DNA of 64,000 nt, from contig CASIAE010000004.1 in the NCBI GenBank assembly GCA_949372605.1, forward strand, positions 38,400-102,399, written 5' to 3'. The notes under the pieces are model-generated. The model had not been told where the DNA came from. It saw only the letters and a list, made by a program, of their open reading frames with translations, and ran no database searches. Shown in pieces: positions 29,569 through 38,864 of this stretch. The translations under genes and the position numbers were made by a program. Source of the stretch: an uncultured Flavobacteriaceae bacterium. Lineage in GTDB: Bacteria > Bacteroidota > Bacteroidia > Flavobacteriales > Flavobacteriaceae. Within the stretch, counting starts at the first letter, position 1; each line of letters opens with the position of its first letter.

Positions 29569-30501
29569 ATGAAGAATAAATTTAGAACAATGACAAAAAA
29601 TATTTTTGTGTTATTAATTTTAACGGCACTACTATTTGGTTGTCGTGAAGATGATACAACTAAACCAGATGATAAGGAGTACAATTGCATCAATACGAAT
29701 CATTCTGGCCATACAACAATTGTACATGAAGGAGTAACTAGAGAATACATCCTGTATATACCTACGTCATATGACAGCAATACTCCTAGCCCATTGATAA
29801 TTAATTTTCATGGTTATGGAGGTTGTGCCTCAAATTTTTCAAGCGCAGTTGGTGATTTAAATTCGTTGGCTGACAGTGAAAATTTCATTGTAGCATACCC
29901 TCAGGCTGTTGTTGGCAAAAAAGGAGATGTATACTGGAATCCAGAAGACAACGGAATTCAAAACATAGAGGAAAATGATGTTTTTTTTACAGAGCAGCTC
30001 ATCGAAGATATCAGCAATGAATATAATGTTAATTCATCCAAAGTATATGCAACAGGATATTCCAATGGAGGTATGATGTCTTATGGTCTTGCATGCTCTA
30101 AAGGAGACCTAATTGCCGCAGTAGGAATTATGTCAGGAATCATGCTTGAACAAACATGCGATGTAAACAAGTATACCTCGGTCATACATTTTCATAGTAC
30201 TTCTGATAACGTACTCCCTTTCGATGGCAATCAGGATTATCAATCCGTTTCCGATGTGGTGAATTTCTGGTTAAGTCATAATGGCATTCCAGCTTCCAAT
30301 CTCGTTACAATAGAATTCAATGATGGTGACATGGAACGTGAATCGTATACAGGTGGAAACGAAAATACATCAGTTGTTTTATATACAGATTACAAAGAAC
30401 ACGATAAAGGTGGTCATGTATGGTTTAGTGGTGACATAGATGGAAACAGTCCAAACCAAATACTGTGGGATTTTTTGTCCTCTTACTCTCTTGATGATTA
30501 G
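29569..30501 (+). CDS. CE1/PHB-depolymerase-like esterase, lipoprotein
   Basis: 310 aa. Lipobox LLFGC (Cys about 26). The alpha/beta hydrolase core follows: SPLIINFHGYGGCASNF (oxyanion-hole HG), nucleophile elbow GYSNGGMMSYG (Ser about 165), acidic residue in HSTSDNVLPFDG and catalytic His in KGGHVWFSG. This matches LpqC/feruloyl-esterase-like proteins that remove acetyl or feruloyl groups from polysaccharides. Its place right after SusCD suggests de-esterification of the imported glycan. The substrate is inferred. Confidence 0.85.
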   Translation: MKNKFRTMTKNIFVLLILTALLFGCREDDTTKPDDKEYNCINTNHSGHTTIVHEGVTREYILYIPTSYDSNTPSPLIINFHGYGGCASNFSSAVGDLNSLADSENFIVAYPQAVVGKKGDVYWNPEDNGIQNIEENDVFFTEQLIEDISNEYNVNSSKVYATGYSNGGMMSYGLACSKGDLIAAVGIMSGIMLEQTCDVNKYTSVIHFHSTSDNVLPFDGNQDYQSVSDVVNFWLSHNGIPASNLVTIEFNDGDMERESYTGGNENTSVVLYTDYKEHDKGGHVWFSGDIDGNSPNQILWDFLSSYSLDD

Positions 30502-30775
30502 GATTCATATTTCACTTATAAAAATATTGATTTAATAACATTGCCTTAAATATTTGAGTTTGGAAATTGAAGACAAAGCAATGAGGTTAAGGTAATCAGA
30601 ATTAATATATGTGATAAACAATACTTATAAACAATAGCATTCCTAAACGAAGCTATTGCTAATAGTCAAAATATTAATTAAGTAATGTTATTTAAATATT
30701 ATTAAATACATATCATTAGTGCAGTTGCTGCCGTAGGAGTTTCATGCTTGTATAATTTCAGTTTATCTAACCCTT

Positions 30776-31798
30776 CTACTCCTCTTTTAAAACTTCCTTA
30801 ATGGAATACTTTTCCCAGGCTTTCAATACTCTGATTGTCTTATTGGGGTTCCGTTTTTCTATCTCCTTGAAGGCTTGTCCCAAGTCACTACTGTATTTCC
30901 AGTTGAATATTAGGTTGGTGGTTTTCAATTCATCGCCTAAAGAAGTTGTAAAATCATCCCAATGAATTGGAACCAATACCTCTGCTTTTAAAGGATCAAT
31001 CAAGTGTTCTTGGTAACCGTTGATATAGGATGCATCCATGGTTTCTAATCCTGCGATAGAAAGAAACAATATATCGGCATCAAAGTCAGTGGGAAGGCTG
31101 CCTTCCCGATAACCAGCACTTGCTTGAATGGCGAATTTCAATCCTTCATAGTCTACTAAAATGGTATAACTATCGCCTTCTTTGTAATCAAAAATGGAAG
31201 CAGGTGGATGGAGCGGGGCGCTTATTTCATTTTCCAATAAAACTTTCCTTTGTGCTGCATCGGGATACTGCCAGTGCTTGGACTTTACCACTTGAATCTT
31301 GAATTTCCCAACTGAATACTGGCTATCCCATTGTGGGGTCATCATCTGTTCTTCATCCAAGCCATGGCCTCTTCCAATATTGAGGGTAGAGGAAGACCCC
31401 CATAATTCGGCCTTGGTCATGTCTGCGACAAGAGCTGCATCCATGGCGTGATCAAAATGGGAATGCACAGGAATGATCATGTCCAAATTGTCGATTCCTG
31501 CCTTTTCCAAGCATTTCTGGATTACTGCTTTATTGGGTTTAACCTGACCAAACACTACTTCTGTGGCACTTGGCCGAGTAAAGAACGCATCTGTCATCCA
31601 AGCATTTTCTCCATCATCAAACAAAAGATTGGTGTTGCCCAAAAAGGTGACCGTAAAGGGTAGAGGAGTATCCATTTTCTTTTCCAAACCATAGCGACTT
31701 AGTTCCGCTGGTCTAGGACGGATATTCCATAAGACCAAGACACTTAGACTGCTCAATAACAGAAAAGCACCAAGGCCATAAAGTATTTTTTTGATCAT
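30776..31798 (-). CDS. membrane-anchored metallo-beta-lactamase-fold hydrolase
   Basis: 340 aa. An N-terminal helix (LYGLGAFLLLSSLSVLVLW) anchors it. The metal site HSHFDHAMDAAL is the HxHxDH motif (about 112-117); a further metal-ligand region is PIHWDDF near the C-terminus. FTVTFLGNTNLLFDDGENAWMTD is the usual first strand pair of UlaG/NAPE-PLD-like enzymes. These hydrolyse phosphodiesters or lactones; the substrate is unknown. Base composition is somewhat more GC-rich than the neighbours, hinting at a separate origin. Confidence 0.8.
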   Translation of the reverse strand: MIKKILYGLGAFLLLSSLSVLVLWNIRPRPAELSRYGLEKKMDTPLPFTVTFLGNTNLLFDDGENAWMTDAFFTRPSATEVVFGQVKPNKAVIQKCLEKAGIDNLDMIIPVHSHFDHAMDAALVADMTKAELWGSSSTLNIGRGHGLDEEQMMTPQWDSQYSVGKFKIQVVKSKHWQYPDAAQRKVLLENEISAPLHPPASIFDYKEGDSYTILVDYEGLKFAIQASAGYREGSLPTDFDADILFLSIAGLETMDASYINGYQEHLIDPLKAEVLVPIHWDDFTTSLGDELKTTNLIFNWKYSSDLGQAFKEIEKRNPNKTIRVLKAWEKYSIKEVLKEE

Positions 31799-31940
31799 GC
31801 TATTGAAGGTCTTGTTTATGGTTAGTTGCGTGTATTAAACACTAAAGTTAATATCATTTTAAGCGTTGACAAGAAACGGCTCTTGTAATTGTGTGAGTTT
31901 AAGTGAGTATTTGTAAGATTTATTTTATTGTTTTAGTTTT

Positions 31941-32126
31941 ATGAGTGATGCACTCAAGGTAAATAAAAAGCTATCTACTTTAATTGATGCAGAACTAAAA
32001 TAAACTAATGACGTTGGCCTAGATTACAATGATTTAATAAATGACTTTGAGGAAAAATTGATGTTATGGGAAAAAGAAATAAGAAAAGGGGTAGATATCA
32101 TATCGAATTATAACTGCTTCCAATGA
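31941..32126 (+). pseudogene. small ORF with an in-frame stop
   Basis: Reads MSDALKVNKKLSTLIDAELK, a TAA at 32001, then in the same frame TNDVGLDYNDLINDFEEKLM and ten more codons before NYNCFQ-stop. The continuous protein-like frame after the stop suggests a recently broken small gene of about 61 codons. It is directly followed by repeat I copy C. Family unknown. Confidence 0.35.
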
Positions 32127-32140
32127 AAAAAATAGACATT

Positions 32141-32245
32141 CAAAAAACCAACCCAAAACTCTCAATTTAACACCCCACCACTTTAAAATAAATCTATTTT
32201 CCTTTTGGGGATGTGCTGGTGAAATGGGTATATAAGCCTAATCCC
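32141..32245 (+). repeat. dispersed repeat I, copy C (full length)
   Basis: CCAACCCAAAACTCTCAATT, ACACCCCACCACTTTAAAAT, AAATCTATTTTCCTTTTGGG, then GCTGGTGAAATGGGTATATA and CCTAATCCC. The frame ending FSFWGCAGEMGI-stop is open here too. Confidence 0.85.
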
Positions 32246-32320
32246 AAGCGTGTCGATTCGATCTACAATTTAATTATCGTACTTTAGCGAATTGAGTCTT
32301 AACAAAAACAATCTCGTGTC

Positions 32321-33971
32321 ATGAGTGTAAAAAAAACCATAATATCTCTTTTATCGTTGGGGGTGACGCTTCCCCTACTACTCTATATTTTAGTCAATAT
32401 TTTTGCAGGTGCGGGAAGGAAAAATGGACCAGCCAATCGATCATGGAAATATTGAAATTCCCACGCAACGTACATTCTCTTTCCATAAAAATTCAGAACT
32501 AAAACAAAACATTCTTGACGGGTGGACGTCTAAAACACCTGAAGACTGGAAGCCAGATGAGAAGGTAAATCTAAAAAATGCGCGAATTGTAATCAGTTGT
32601 TTGTTGGAAGGCAAAAGAGTAAAAGAGATGAACCGATATCTGATGCGTCAAAAGGCAGTAGGTCACCCAGGTTCACCGTGGTTGCTCTACCCCCTTGGAG
32701 ACTATGACTTTAATGCCATGGCATTTACAGCTTTACTTTATCTCTTTGGCGAAAAGCCTGATTTGTTATACCCCAAAACAAGGGAGCATCTATTGAATCA
32801 TATACTTACCATAGAGGGGGATGAATTTCGGAGGAATGTGGGTTATCTGTTTTTGGAAGACTCTGAAAATCATATTTTAATGACTGAAGGTTCACGTTAT
32901 TTAAAAAATCAATGGCTCAGGAATCACGGGAACACAGCTCCAGAATACGATAATAAAACCAATGGTGTAGAGAAAAAGTTAATATTTTTTTTGGAGGAAA
33001 TAGACACATATGGATTCTATGAATTCAATTCAGCACCCTATCTGGGCTATACCTATTGTGCACTTTTAAACCTCAATGAATTTGCCTCTGGTGAAATTCG
33101 ATCTCTAGCCGGTGAATTATTAGATCGACTCAATTGGCAATACGCCATAAGTAGTTACAAGTTCAAACATTTCCCTCCAAACCGAAGAAGGTTCGGTAAG
33201 AGTTTTAAGAAAAATATTGATTCAGACTATCACACGGTGATGCTTAAGGTTTGGGCCAGTCTATATGATGAATCATTGTCAGTTGATATGTCTAGAGGAC
33301 AACACCATGCACTATGGGCTACATTTGTGTCATACAAACCAGCTGACAAAGTTATTGAATGGGTTTTAAATAAACCCAAACCCTATTTTATAAAAATGGG
33401 ACATGGATACAATTCATGCCCAGAAATTCTCTCGGGTGACCAGGGGTATTTACTATCTGCGGGAGGAGCAAATCAGGGGAGACGCTCACTGATTGTTGCC
33501 AAACCCATTATGCTATTTCTAGACGATGATGCATCGGAAATGGGGGAGGCGTTTCACATGTTTGGTCCAGGAGATGATTTTGTCGATTGGAACAATACGG
33601 GAGTATATCATGACTTTGCTTGTGCAAAAGGGAAAGTGCGAATCCCCGAAGGAAAAAACTCCGCAACTTCATCAGGGAACTGGCAGATATTTGCCATTAC
33701 TGAAGGTGTTTTTCTGGCAACATACTCAAAAAAAGAATTAGGTTTGATGGTAATTGTCCGAACCGACTCCCCAGAAAATGCTTTAGAAAAAGTGATTGAG
33801 AATAATTTGGATGAAGAGCTATTAAAGACTCGTTTTATTCATCCCAATGGTAATTTGATTGAATATGATTTAGATGCTCCAAAAGATCAATGGGTTATTA
33901 ACAATGTAAATAAAAAAACCGTGAATAGGAATTTCGACCAATGGCTTTTTTTTGAAAGTTTAAGTTTTTAA
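32321..33971 (+). pseudogene. unknown membrane-anchored alpha-helical protein, one-base frameshift near the start
   Basis: The tracked ORF starts at a TTG (32403). An ATG at 32321 opens a frame with a membrane helix (SLLSLGVTLPLLLYILVNIF) that reaches the A5 run near 32426; removing one A joins GAGRK to MDQPIDHGNIEIP, giving exactly 550 codons (549 aa). The body has Trp/Tyr-rich helical repeats (WLLYPLGDYDFNAMAFTALL, APYLGYTYCALLNLNEFA) like an (alpha/alpha)6 toroid. The second half is beta-rich. That layout resembles polysaccharide lyases or unsaturated-sugar hydrolases, but I recognise no family. The N-terminal anchor means it works outside the cytoplasm. Confidence 0.7.
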
Positions 33972-34032
33972 AAGGGGTTTAAAATCGGATTAAGCTTCTC
34001 AGCATATTAAATAAACTTATAAAAAAACAGTT

Positions 34033-34848
34033 TCATGGATGTTTATTATCGTTTAATAGACTTTTTATTTCTTTTACGACTAAAGGTAGAGCAGGAGCTT
34101 GAATTCCGTGACCATATCCTCCTAAAATAACATGTTTAACATTTTGATGACCTACAACTTTAAGCATGCGCATCATGTATGCATTTTCTTCTGTTCTTCC
34201 CAGCATCTCTAACTCTGGGTCACCAGTATATAGAACAATTGGTGGTGCGTCAGATTTTACATGAAATAGAGGAGCGAAACGATCAATTATAGGTTGAGTT
34301 TTAGGAATGTTTTGTTCAGCTCTTACTGTGAAATGTGTTATGGTGTGTCCGGTAAGTGGCAATAAGGCAAAAATGTCATTTGAGTCAATTTGATGAACTT
34401 GCAGATAGCTTTTATCTAAACCGACCATCAAAGTCAAATAGCCCCCAGCTGAGCTTCCACTAATGATTATTCTAGAAGCGTCTCCTCCATAACTTGATAT
34501 ATTTTTAAATGCCCAACCCACCGCAGCAGCAGCATCTTCAATATAGGTAGGAGCTTTCACTTTTGGGTGGAGGCGATAGTTCACCGCTATAACAGCAATT
34601 CCCTGTTCTTTTAATTCTTTGGGTACTGATTTATTTCCAAATGTTAATCCTCCTCCATGAAACCAAACGACTGTTGGAAATTTTTTTAAATTTCTAGGGT
34701 AATATAGATCCAATTTACATCTTTCTTTTTTGTATGTATTAGATGAATTATCTTCATAATAATAAATATTTTCTTTTAAAACGTATTCTTGTTCTTGAGC
34801 ATATAAAGTAAATGATATTAATAAAAATAATAGGATTAGTCTTTTCAT
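34033..34848 (-). CDS. secreted alpha/beta hydrolase (BD-FAE / carboxylesterase type)
   Basis: 271 aa from the Met at 34848; the tracked start at 34872 is inside a leader motif (ATATCTAATAACCAACACTATG) that also precedes 44082 and 55428, so 34848 is preferred. Signal peptide LILLFLLISFTLYAQ. The oxyanion motif is WFHGGGLTFGNKS, the nucleophile elbow GSSAGGYLTL, with Asp in YTGDPELE and His in GGYGHGIQAP. This is the HSL/BD-FAE group, which deacylates xylan- or pectin-like sugars. Monocistronic. Confidence 0.85.
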   Translation of the reverse strand: MKRLILLFLLISFTLYAQEQEYVLKENIYYYEDNSSNTYKKERCKLDLYYPRNLKKFPTVVWFHGGGLTFGNKSVPKELKEQGIAVIAVNYRLHPKVKAPTYIEDAAAAVGWAFKNISSYGGDASRIIISGSSAGGYLTLMVGLDKSYLQVHQIDSNDIFALLPLTGHTITHFTVRAEQNIPKTQPIIDRFAPLFHVKSDAPPIVLYTGDPELEMLGRTEENAYMMRMLKVVGHQNVKHVILGGYGHGIQAPALPLVVKEIKSLLNDNKHP

Positions 34849-34872
34849 AGTGTTGGTTATTAGATATTTCAT

Positions 34873-35284
34873 ATAATAAGAGCAACCCCCAATCGGCCTG
34901 TCTCTCCGCTTGGTAAAACCCTAACTACTATATAAACAAGTGATTAGAGGGGGTAAAACTTGTTTGATTACCGTAACTCTAGTAAAACTAAACAGTCAAA
35001 AAAATTCAATAGTAATTTTTAATTGTTACTAATCTACTCAAATAATGTCGGTTTTCTTTTGATAAGAGATATTAGTATGTGTAATAGTGAGGTTTTGATT
35101 GCTTTTATGTGTTGAATTTAATAGTAAAATTGGAGAAAGGTAGACTATTACTACAAAATTAGATGTTTAAATATAGAAATAAATATGTTTACAATGTGTT
35201 ACACTATGCATTGATATGCAATACGGGCTTGACTTGATAGAGGGTTGTGTCGTGTCTTAATGGATATAATTTAAAAGATAACCT
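34873..35284. other. intergenic region
   Basis: 412 bp, AT-rich. Apart from the esterase leader at its left end I see no gene, repeat or hairpin I can support. Confidence 0.4.
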
Positions 35285-35416
35285 ATGGAATATTTAGACG
35301 AAATAATAAGCATGAGGGTCAAGCCTTCTGAAAAAGAAAAGATCAAATCAAGAGCAGCTGAACAAAAAATGAAGGTTTTTTCATATATAAGACTCAAGCT
35401 CTGTGAAGATCTCTAA
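35285..35416 (+). CDS. ribbon-helix-helix MobC-like fragment (43 aa)
   Basis: Too short for the ORF track. Reads MEYLDEIISMRVKPSEKEKI and on to QKMKVFSYIRLKLCEDL. The pattern beta-strand (MRVKPSEKE) - helix (KIKSRAAEQ) - turn (KMKVFSYIR) fits the RHH DNA-binding domain of plasmid-mobilisation (MobC/NikA) proteins. Full proteins are over 100 aa, so this is either a stand-alone RHH or a truncated copy. It precedes another mobile-element-like ORF by 16 bp. Confidence 0.4.
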   Translation: MEYLDEIISMRVKPSEKEKIKSRAAEQKMKVFSYIRLKLCEDL

Positions 35417-35432
35417 TTCATATTAAAATAAT

Positions 35433-35759
35433 ATGTACAAGAGAGAATGCATTATAAGAAAATTAAAGTCAAAGATGCCGTTTAAATCTGGACACGAACT
35501 TTCGAAAGGTAGACCTAAGGGGTCAGGAAACAAGTCAAGCGAGGTTTTCAAAAAGACCGATGCTGTGCTCACGGAAAATAATATTAAGCTAGTGCAGAAT
35601 GATCTGGATCAGATGCAACCTAGAGATAGAGTTGCTGCAATACTTCAGTTTATGAAGTTTGTCATCCCAACTCAAGAGGCAGTTGAAATAGAAGATGACA
35701 GCCAGGATACAAGAAGCGACTATATAAAGTTCGGAGGGTTTTTTTATGTGAAAAAGTGA
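35433..35759 (+). CDS. phage/mobile-element-like small protein
   Basis: 108 aa tracked; the Met at 35475 (MPFKSGHELSKGRPKGSGNK) is the likelier start, giving 94 aa. The N-terminal Gly/Lys/Arg-rich segment followed by a helical QNDLDQMQPRDRVAAILQFM is the layout of DUF5681-like or terminase-small-subunit-like proteins common in Bacteroidota prophages. The last residues (KFGGFFYVKK) look out of frame with the rest and may be junction sequence. No other phage genes are adjacent. Confidence 0.45.
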   Translation: MYKRECIIRKLKSKMPFKSGHELSKGRPKGSGNKSSEVFKKTDAVLTENNIKLVQNDLDQMQPRDRVAAILQFMKFVIPTQEAVEIEDDSQDTRSDYIKFGGFFYVKK

Positions 35760-35843
35760 CATATGTCATTTTTTAAATATCTCAATAATTATAATTTTAT
35801 GTGTAAATCAAATTTATAGTAATTTGGTTTGGTTATGTTTAAG

Positions 35844-35870
35844 CCCTCTGGTGGTTCGGAGGGTTTTTTT
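35844..35870 (+). terminator. terminator-like hairpin CCCTC-N10-GAGGG plus T7
   Basis: CCCTCTGGTGGTTCGGAGGG followed by seven T. An almost identical hairpin (TGGTCGTTCG loop) is at 56061, so it is a recurrent terminator type. Confidence 0.7.
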
Positions 35871-35903
35871 ATATATTGTATTTCAATCTAAAAAACATAT
35901 ATC

Positions 35904-36199
35904 ATGAAAAACATTGAAGACATTGCAATTTCAATCTTTGCAATAATTGGATTTGTTGCAATAATTACTGGTTTTACCAATCAAGCTGAACAGTCTGCGC
36001 AGCCAACATATGGAACACCAGAAAGTCACGTGTGGGAACTTGTAGTTGGGCCTACTTCTTCAGGTGATAGTAGGCTTGGTTATATAATAAAATTACTTGT
36101 GAAGTAAGAAAATATTCAAGAACTTGGCTATCAATTAAAGGTGTTGACTCAAGAACAGAGGCAAAATCTTACATTGTTACTCAAGAAGTTTCTTTCTAA
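35904..36199 (+). pseudogene. small membrane protein, one-base frameshift
   Basis: The tracked 67-aa ORF begins MKNIEDIAISIFAIIGFVA, an N-terminal membrane helix. After GDSRLGYI the tracked frame degenerates. Adding one base near 36085 continues as NKITCEVRKYSRTWLSIKG and ends TQEVSF; the corrected length is exactly 99 codons. The soluble part (HVWELVVGPTSSGDSR) looks like a small secreted domain. Family unknown. Confidence 0.5.
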
Positions 36200-36226
36200 A
36201 ATGAAAAACAAAACTAACCCTGAAAC

Positions 36227-36370
36227 TTAGTCAATTAAATTATTTACTAAAGCTAGTATTTTGTTTAAAGAAGTACTTTGTGTTTTTAGGCTGGAATCAT
36301 CATCTTTATAGTAAGCATTGAAAGTTAATAGTAATATTTCTATCAATAATAATTTAATTTTTTCATTCAT
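36227..36370 (-). CDS. possible 47-aa exported peptide
   Basis: Reads MNEKIKLLLIEILLLTFNAY then a polar tail (KDDDSSLKTQSTSLNKI). The hydrophobic N-terminus is signal-like, and the frame is clean, but there is no other support. It would be divergent from the Crp/Fnr gene. Confidence 0.25.
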   Translation of the reverse strand: MNEKIKLLLIEILLLTFNAYYKDDDSSLKTQSTSLNKILALVNNLID

Positions 36371-36450
36371 TTAGTCGTTGTTTTAAATTACAATTAACTT
36401 CTTGTATGAGGAATAAACATATTGATTATAGGTTCTCATATATCGTTGGT

Positions 36451-36458
36451 TATCTTTG
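36451..36458 (+). promoter_or_regulatory. Bacteroidota-type -7 box (TATCTTTG)
   Basis: Matches the TAnnTTTG consensus 23 bp upstream of the Crp/Fnr start codon (TTG, 36481). A TTG -33 element is present upstream but at looser spacing than usual. Confidence 0.35.
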
Positions 36459-36480
36459 TTACTTATTTCGATTATAGAAT

Positions 36481-37050
36481 TTGCAACAAATAAAGTTTTA
36501 CTTAGATCAAATAGCGATCATATCTGAAGTAGATTGGTTTTTTTTTAAATCAAAGTTGCAACGTCGTATCATTTTAAAGAAATCGATTATTTTAAAAGCT
36601 ACTGAAATTGAAAATAATGTCTCATTTATAGAATCTGGCGTTGTTCGGTTATACATTCCTAAAGAAGATCCAGAAAAAGAAATTACCTTTGGCTTTAGTT
36701 TTAAAAATCAGTTTGTAAGTGCCTATGATTCTTTTTTAACACAAACACCTTCAGCCTATCAACTTCAGGCGCTTTCACAGACTACTTTATTGAGTATTTC
36801 CTATGAAGATTTACAATTGGTTTATAGAAGTACTCAAATAGGAAACCTAGTTGGCAGATTAATTGCAGAACGTCTTTTTTTGATAAAATCTAGCCGTGAA
36901 CAAAACTTACTTAACCTTTCTGCAGAAGAACGTTATCTTAGGTTATTCAAAGAAAGGCCAGAGCTTTTAAAAGTAATTCCTTTAAAATACATCAGCTCTT
37001 ATATTGGTGTTACTGCACAAGCTTTAAGCAGAATAAGAAAACGTTTATAA
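36481..37050 (+). CDS. Crp/Fnr-family transcriptional regulator
   Basis: 189 aa, TTG start. Cyclic-nucleotide-binding-like beta-roll (about 25-120: ILKKSIILKATEIENNVSFI, GVVRLYIPKED, QFVSAYDSF) followed by a helix-turn-helix (YLRLFKERPELLKVIPL..YISSYIGVTAQALSRIRKRL). It has no cysteines for an iron-sulfur cluster in the tract seen and lacks an obvious cAMP site, as is common in Flavobacteriia. It lies 62 bp before the acyl desaturase gene on the same strand, so it probably controls it, for example in response to a redox or lipid cue. The effector is unknown. Confidence 0.88.
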   Translation: MQQIKFYLDQIAIISEVDWFFFKSKLQRRIILKKSIILKATEIENNVSFIESGVVRLYIPKEDPEKEITFGFSFKNQFVSAYDSFLTQTPSAYQLQALSQTTLLSISYEDLQLVYRSTQIGNLVGRLIAERLFLIKSSREQNLLNLSAEERYLRLFKERPELLKVIPLKYISSYIGVTAQALSRIRKRL

Positions 37051-37112
37051 TACCTGTTTATTGACTTCGGTTCATTGTTTGGCTTGAAACATTAAACTAA
37101 ATTTGAAAAAAA

Positions 37113-37835
37113 ATGTTAATTTTTATTTTTACTTTATTACTGTGGTATGGTGGATTATTTTTTCAATCTTTCTTCTTACATCGTTATGCTGCGCACCAAT
37201 TATTTACAATGTCTAAAACTATGGAACGCATTACGTTTGTTTTGACGTGGGTTTTTCAAGGTTCTAGTTATTTAAGTGCTTATGGTTATGGAATCATGCA
37301 TAGAATGCATCACGCATATACCGATACTGACAAAGATCCCCACTCACCCTCTCACGATGCAAATTTATTTGCAATGATGTGGAAAACAAAAACAATCTAT
37401 GAAGATATTAATCAACAACGAATTGAAATCGATGAGCGTTTTATCAAAAATGTTCCGCAATGGAAAGGTTTTGATCAGTTTGCAAGTTCTCAATTTTCTC
37501 GATTGCTTTGGATTGCCATTTATATAACATTCTTTTTTTTATTTGTTACTAGCTGGTGGCAATGGTTATTATTGCCAGTAATCTTGTTAATGGCTCCAAT
37601 ACATGGTGTAATTATTAATTGGTTTGGTCATATTTATGGCTATGTAAATTATACCATCAAAAATACAAGTAAAAATCTCTTTCATTTTGATTTTTTAATG
37701 ATGGGTGAAGGGTATCATAACAACCATCATAATAACGCAAGCAACGCTAATTTTGGTGTTAAATGGCATGAGATTGATGTTACATATCTAATTATAAGAT
37801 TATTAAATGCAGTTGGTTGTATCCAATTAAAATAG
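37113..37835 (+). CDS. membrane fatty-acid (acyl-CoA/acyl-lipid) desaturase
   Basis: 240 aa, somewhat short for the family. The three His boxes are clear: HRYAAH (about 23-28), HRMHHAYTD (about 63-71) and HNNHHNN near the C-terminus. Hydrophobic segments flank them (LIFIFTLLLWYGGLFFQSFF; ITFFFLFVTSWWQWLLLPVIL). It is a di-iron oxygenase that introduces a cis double bond in an acyl chain to keep the membrane fluid in the cold. It is cotranscribed with, or next to, a Crp/Fnr regulator. Confidence 0.92.
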   Translation: MLIFIFTLLLWYGGLFFQSFFLHRYAAHQLFTMSKTMERITFVLTWVFQGSSYLSAYGYGIMHRMHHAYTDTDKDPHSPSHDANLFAMMWKTKTIYEDINQQRIEIDERFIKNVPQWKGFDQFASSQFSRLLWIAIYITFFFLFVTSWWQWLLLPVILLMAPIHGVIINWFGHIYGYVNYTIKNTSKNLFHFDFLMMGEGYHNNHHNNASNANFGVKWHEIDVTYLIIRLLNAVGCIQLK

Positions 37836-38078
37836 CTTCTTTAAGCTTATTTTCATTATCTGACGTCTTTATAAAGATTTAAACACAGGAGACATGATTA
37901 TTCCCCTCACGTATTCACAAATCCCCTTAACAACCACTCCCTAAAACCACTACAAAATAATCTTGTGTTAGATCAGTGAGATCGATTAGGATGTGTTTGG
38001 ATTGTATAAATTGGTATAAAAGAAAAACATTTTTCATTTTTGATTCAGATTAGTCAGATTTGCTCTTATTTTTATCCT

Positions 38079-38801
38079 ATGAAAAATATATCTATTCTTA
38101 TAATCTTTATTAGTTGCTTTTTAACCTCCACTGAATCAGTAGCACAAGGAGATGAAAAAGACGTAAAATATAACTACAAAAGAGGAGATTTTAATGGCAT
38201 AGGGAAATGGTATATGGGAAGAGAAATTGCCTATGTAATGGGGTTTCAAGGAATTAATTGGTTGGAGAGGTCTGAAAGGGAAAAAGAAGAGGATGTTTCT
38301 GCATTGATAGAAAACATGAAGATTGAAGCTGATGATACTATTGCAGATATTGGTGCAGGTTCTGGATATCATGTCTTTAAGATGGCACCATTGGCTGAAA
38401 ATGGTTTGGTTTATGCTGTCGATATTCAACCCGAAATGTTGAATGCGATTAAATTAAAAAATAAGTCAACGGGGATCTTGAATGTTGAAACAATTCTTGG
38501 ATCTGACAAAAGTATCAATTTACCTAAGCACTCGCTCGATAAAGTTTTATTGGTAGATGTCTATCATGAATTTAGTTATCCTGTTGAAATGATTGAGTCT
38601 ATAAAAAATGCTTTAAAACCTAATGGGTTATTGTTTTTAATAGAATATAGGGGTGAAGATTCAAATGTCCCAATTAAAAAAATCCACAAAATGACAGAAA
38701 GACAATCTGTTTTAGAGATGGAGTCAGCTGGATTGAAGTTAAAAGAAAACATTGATAATCTTCCTTGGCAGCACTGTATGATTTTTGAGAAGAATCAATA
38801 A
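38079..38801 (+). CDS. exported class I SAM-dependent methyltransferase
   Basis: The tracked ORF starts at 38040, but the Met at 38079 begins a signal peptide (ISILIIFISCFLTSTESVAQ). 240 aa. SAM motif I is DIGAGSGYHVFKMA, followed by the acidic residue in YAVDIQPEML, motif II/III LPKHSLDKVLLVDVYHEF and PNGLLFLIEYRG. Methyltransferases with signal peptides are odd because SAM is cytoplasmic, but they are frequent in Bacteroidota. The substrate is unknown. It has no evident operon partner. Confidence 0.8.
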   Translation: MKNISILIIFISCFLTSTESVAQGDEKDVKYNYKRGDFNGIGKWYMGREIAYVMGFQGINWLERSEREKEEDVSALIENMKIEADDTIADIGAGSGYHVFKMAPLAENGLVYAVDIQPEMLNAIKLKNKSTGILNVETILGSDKSINLPKHSLDKVLLVDVYHEFSYPVEMIESIKNALKPNGLLFLIEYRGEDSNVPIKKIHKMTERQSVLEMESAGLKLKENIDNLPWQHCMIFEKNQ

Positions 38802-38864
38802 AATATTGGGAGATTATATTACATATCAAATCCCATCCCCCTGTTTATTAATTAATCAGTAAAC

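Larger units (their letters stand above)
31799..32320. other. intergenic region between divergent genes, with remnant ORF and repeat
   Basis: Holds a stop-interrupted ORF (31941-32126) and repeat I copy C (32141-32245). The rest must contain the promoters for the metallohydrolase and the plus-strand unknown gene. Confidence 0.5.

Noticed and set aside
35285-36199. Prophage or conjugative plasmid island
   Set aside because: Only a short RHH and one terminase-like small ORF are present; no integrase, relaxase, capsid or tail genes.
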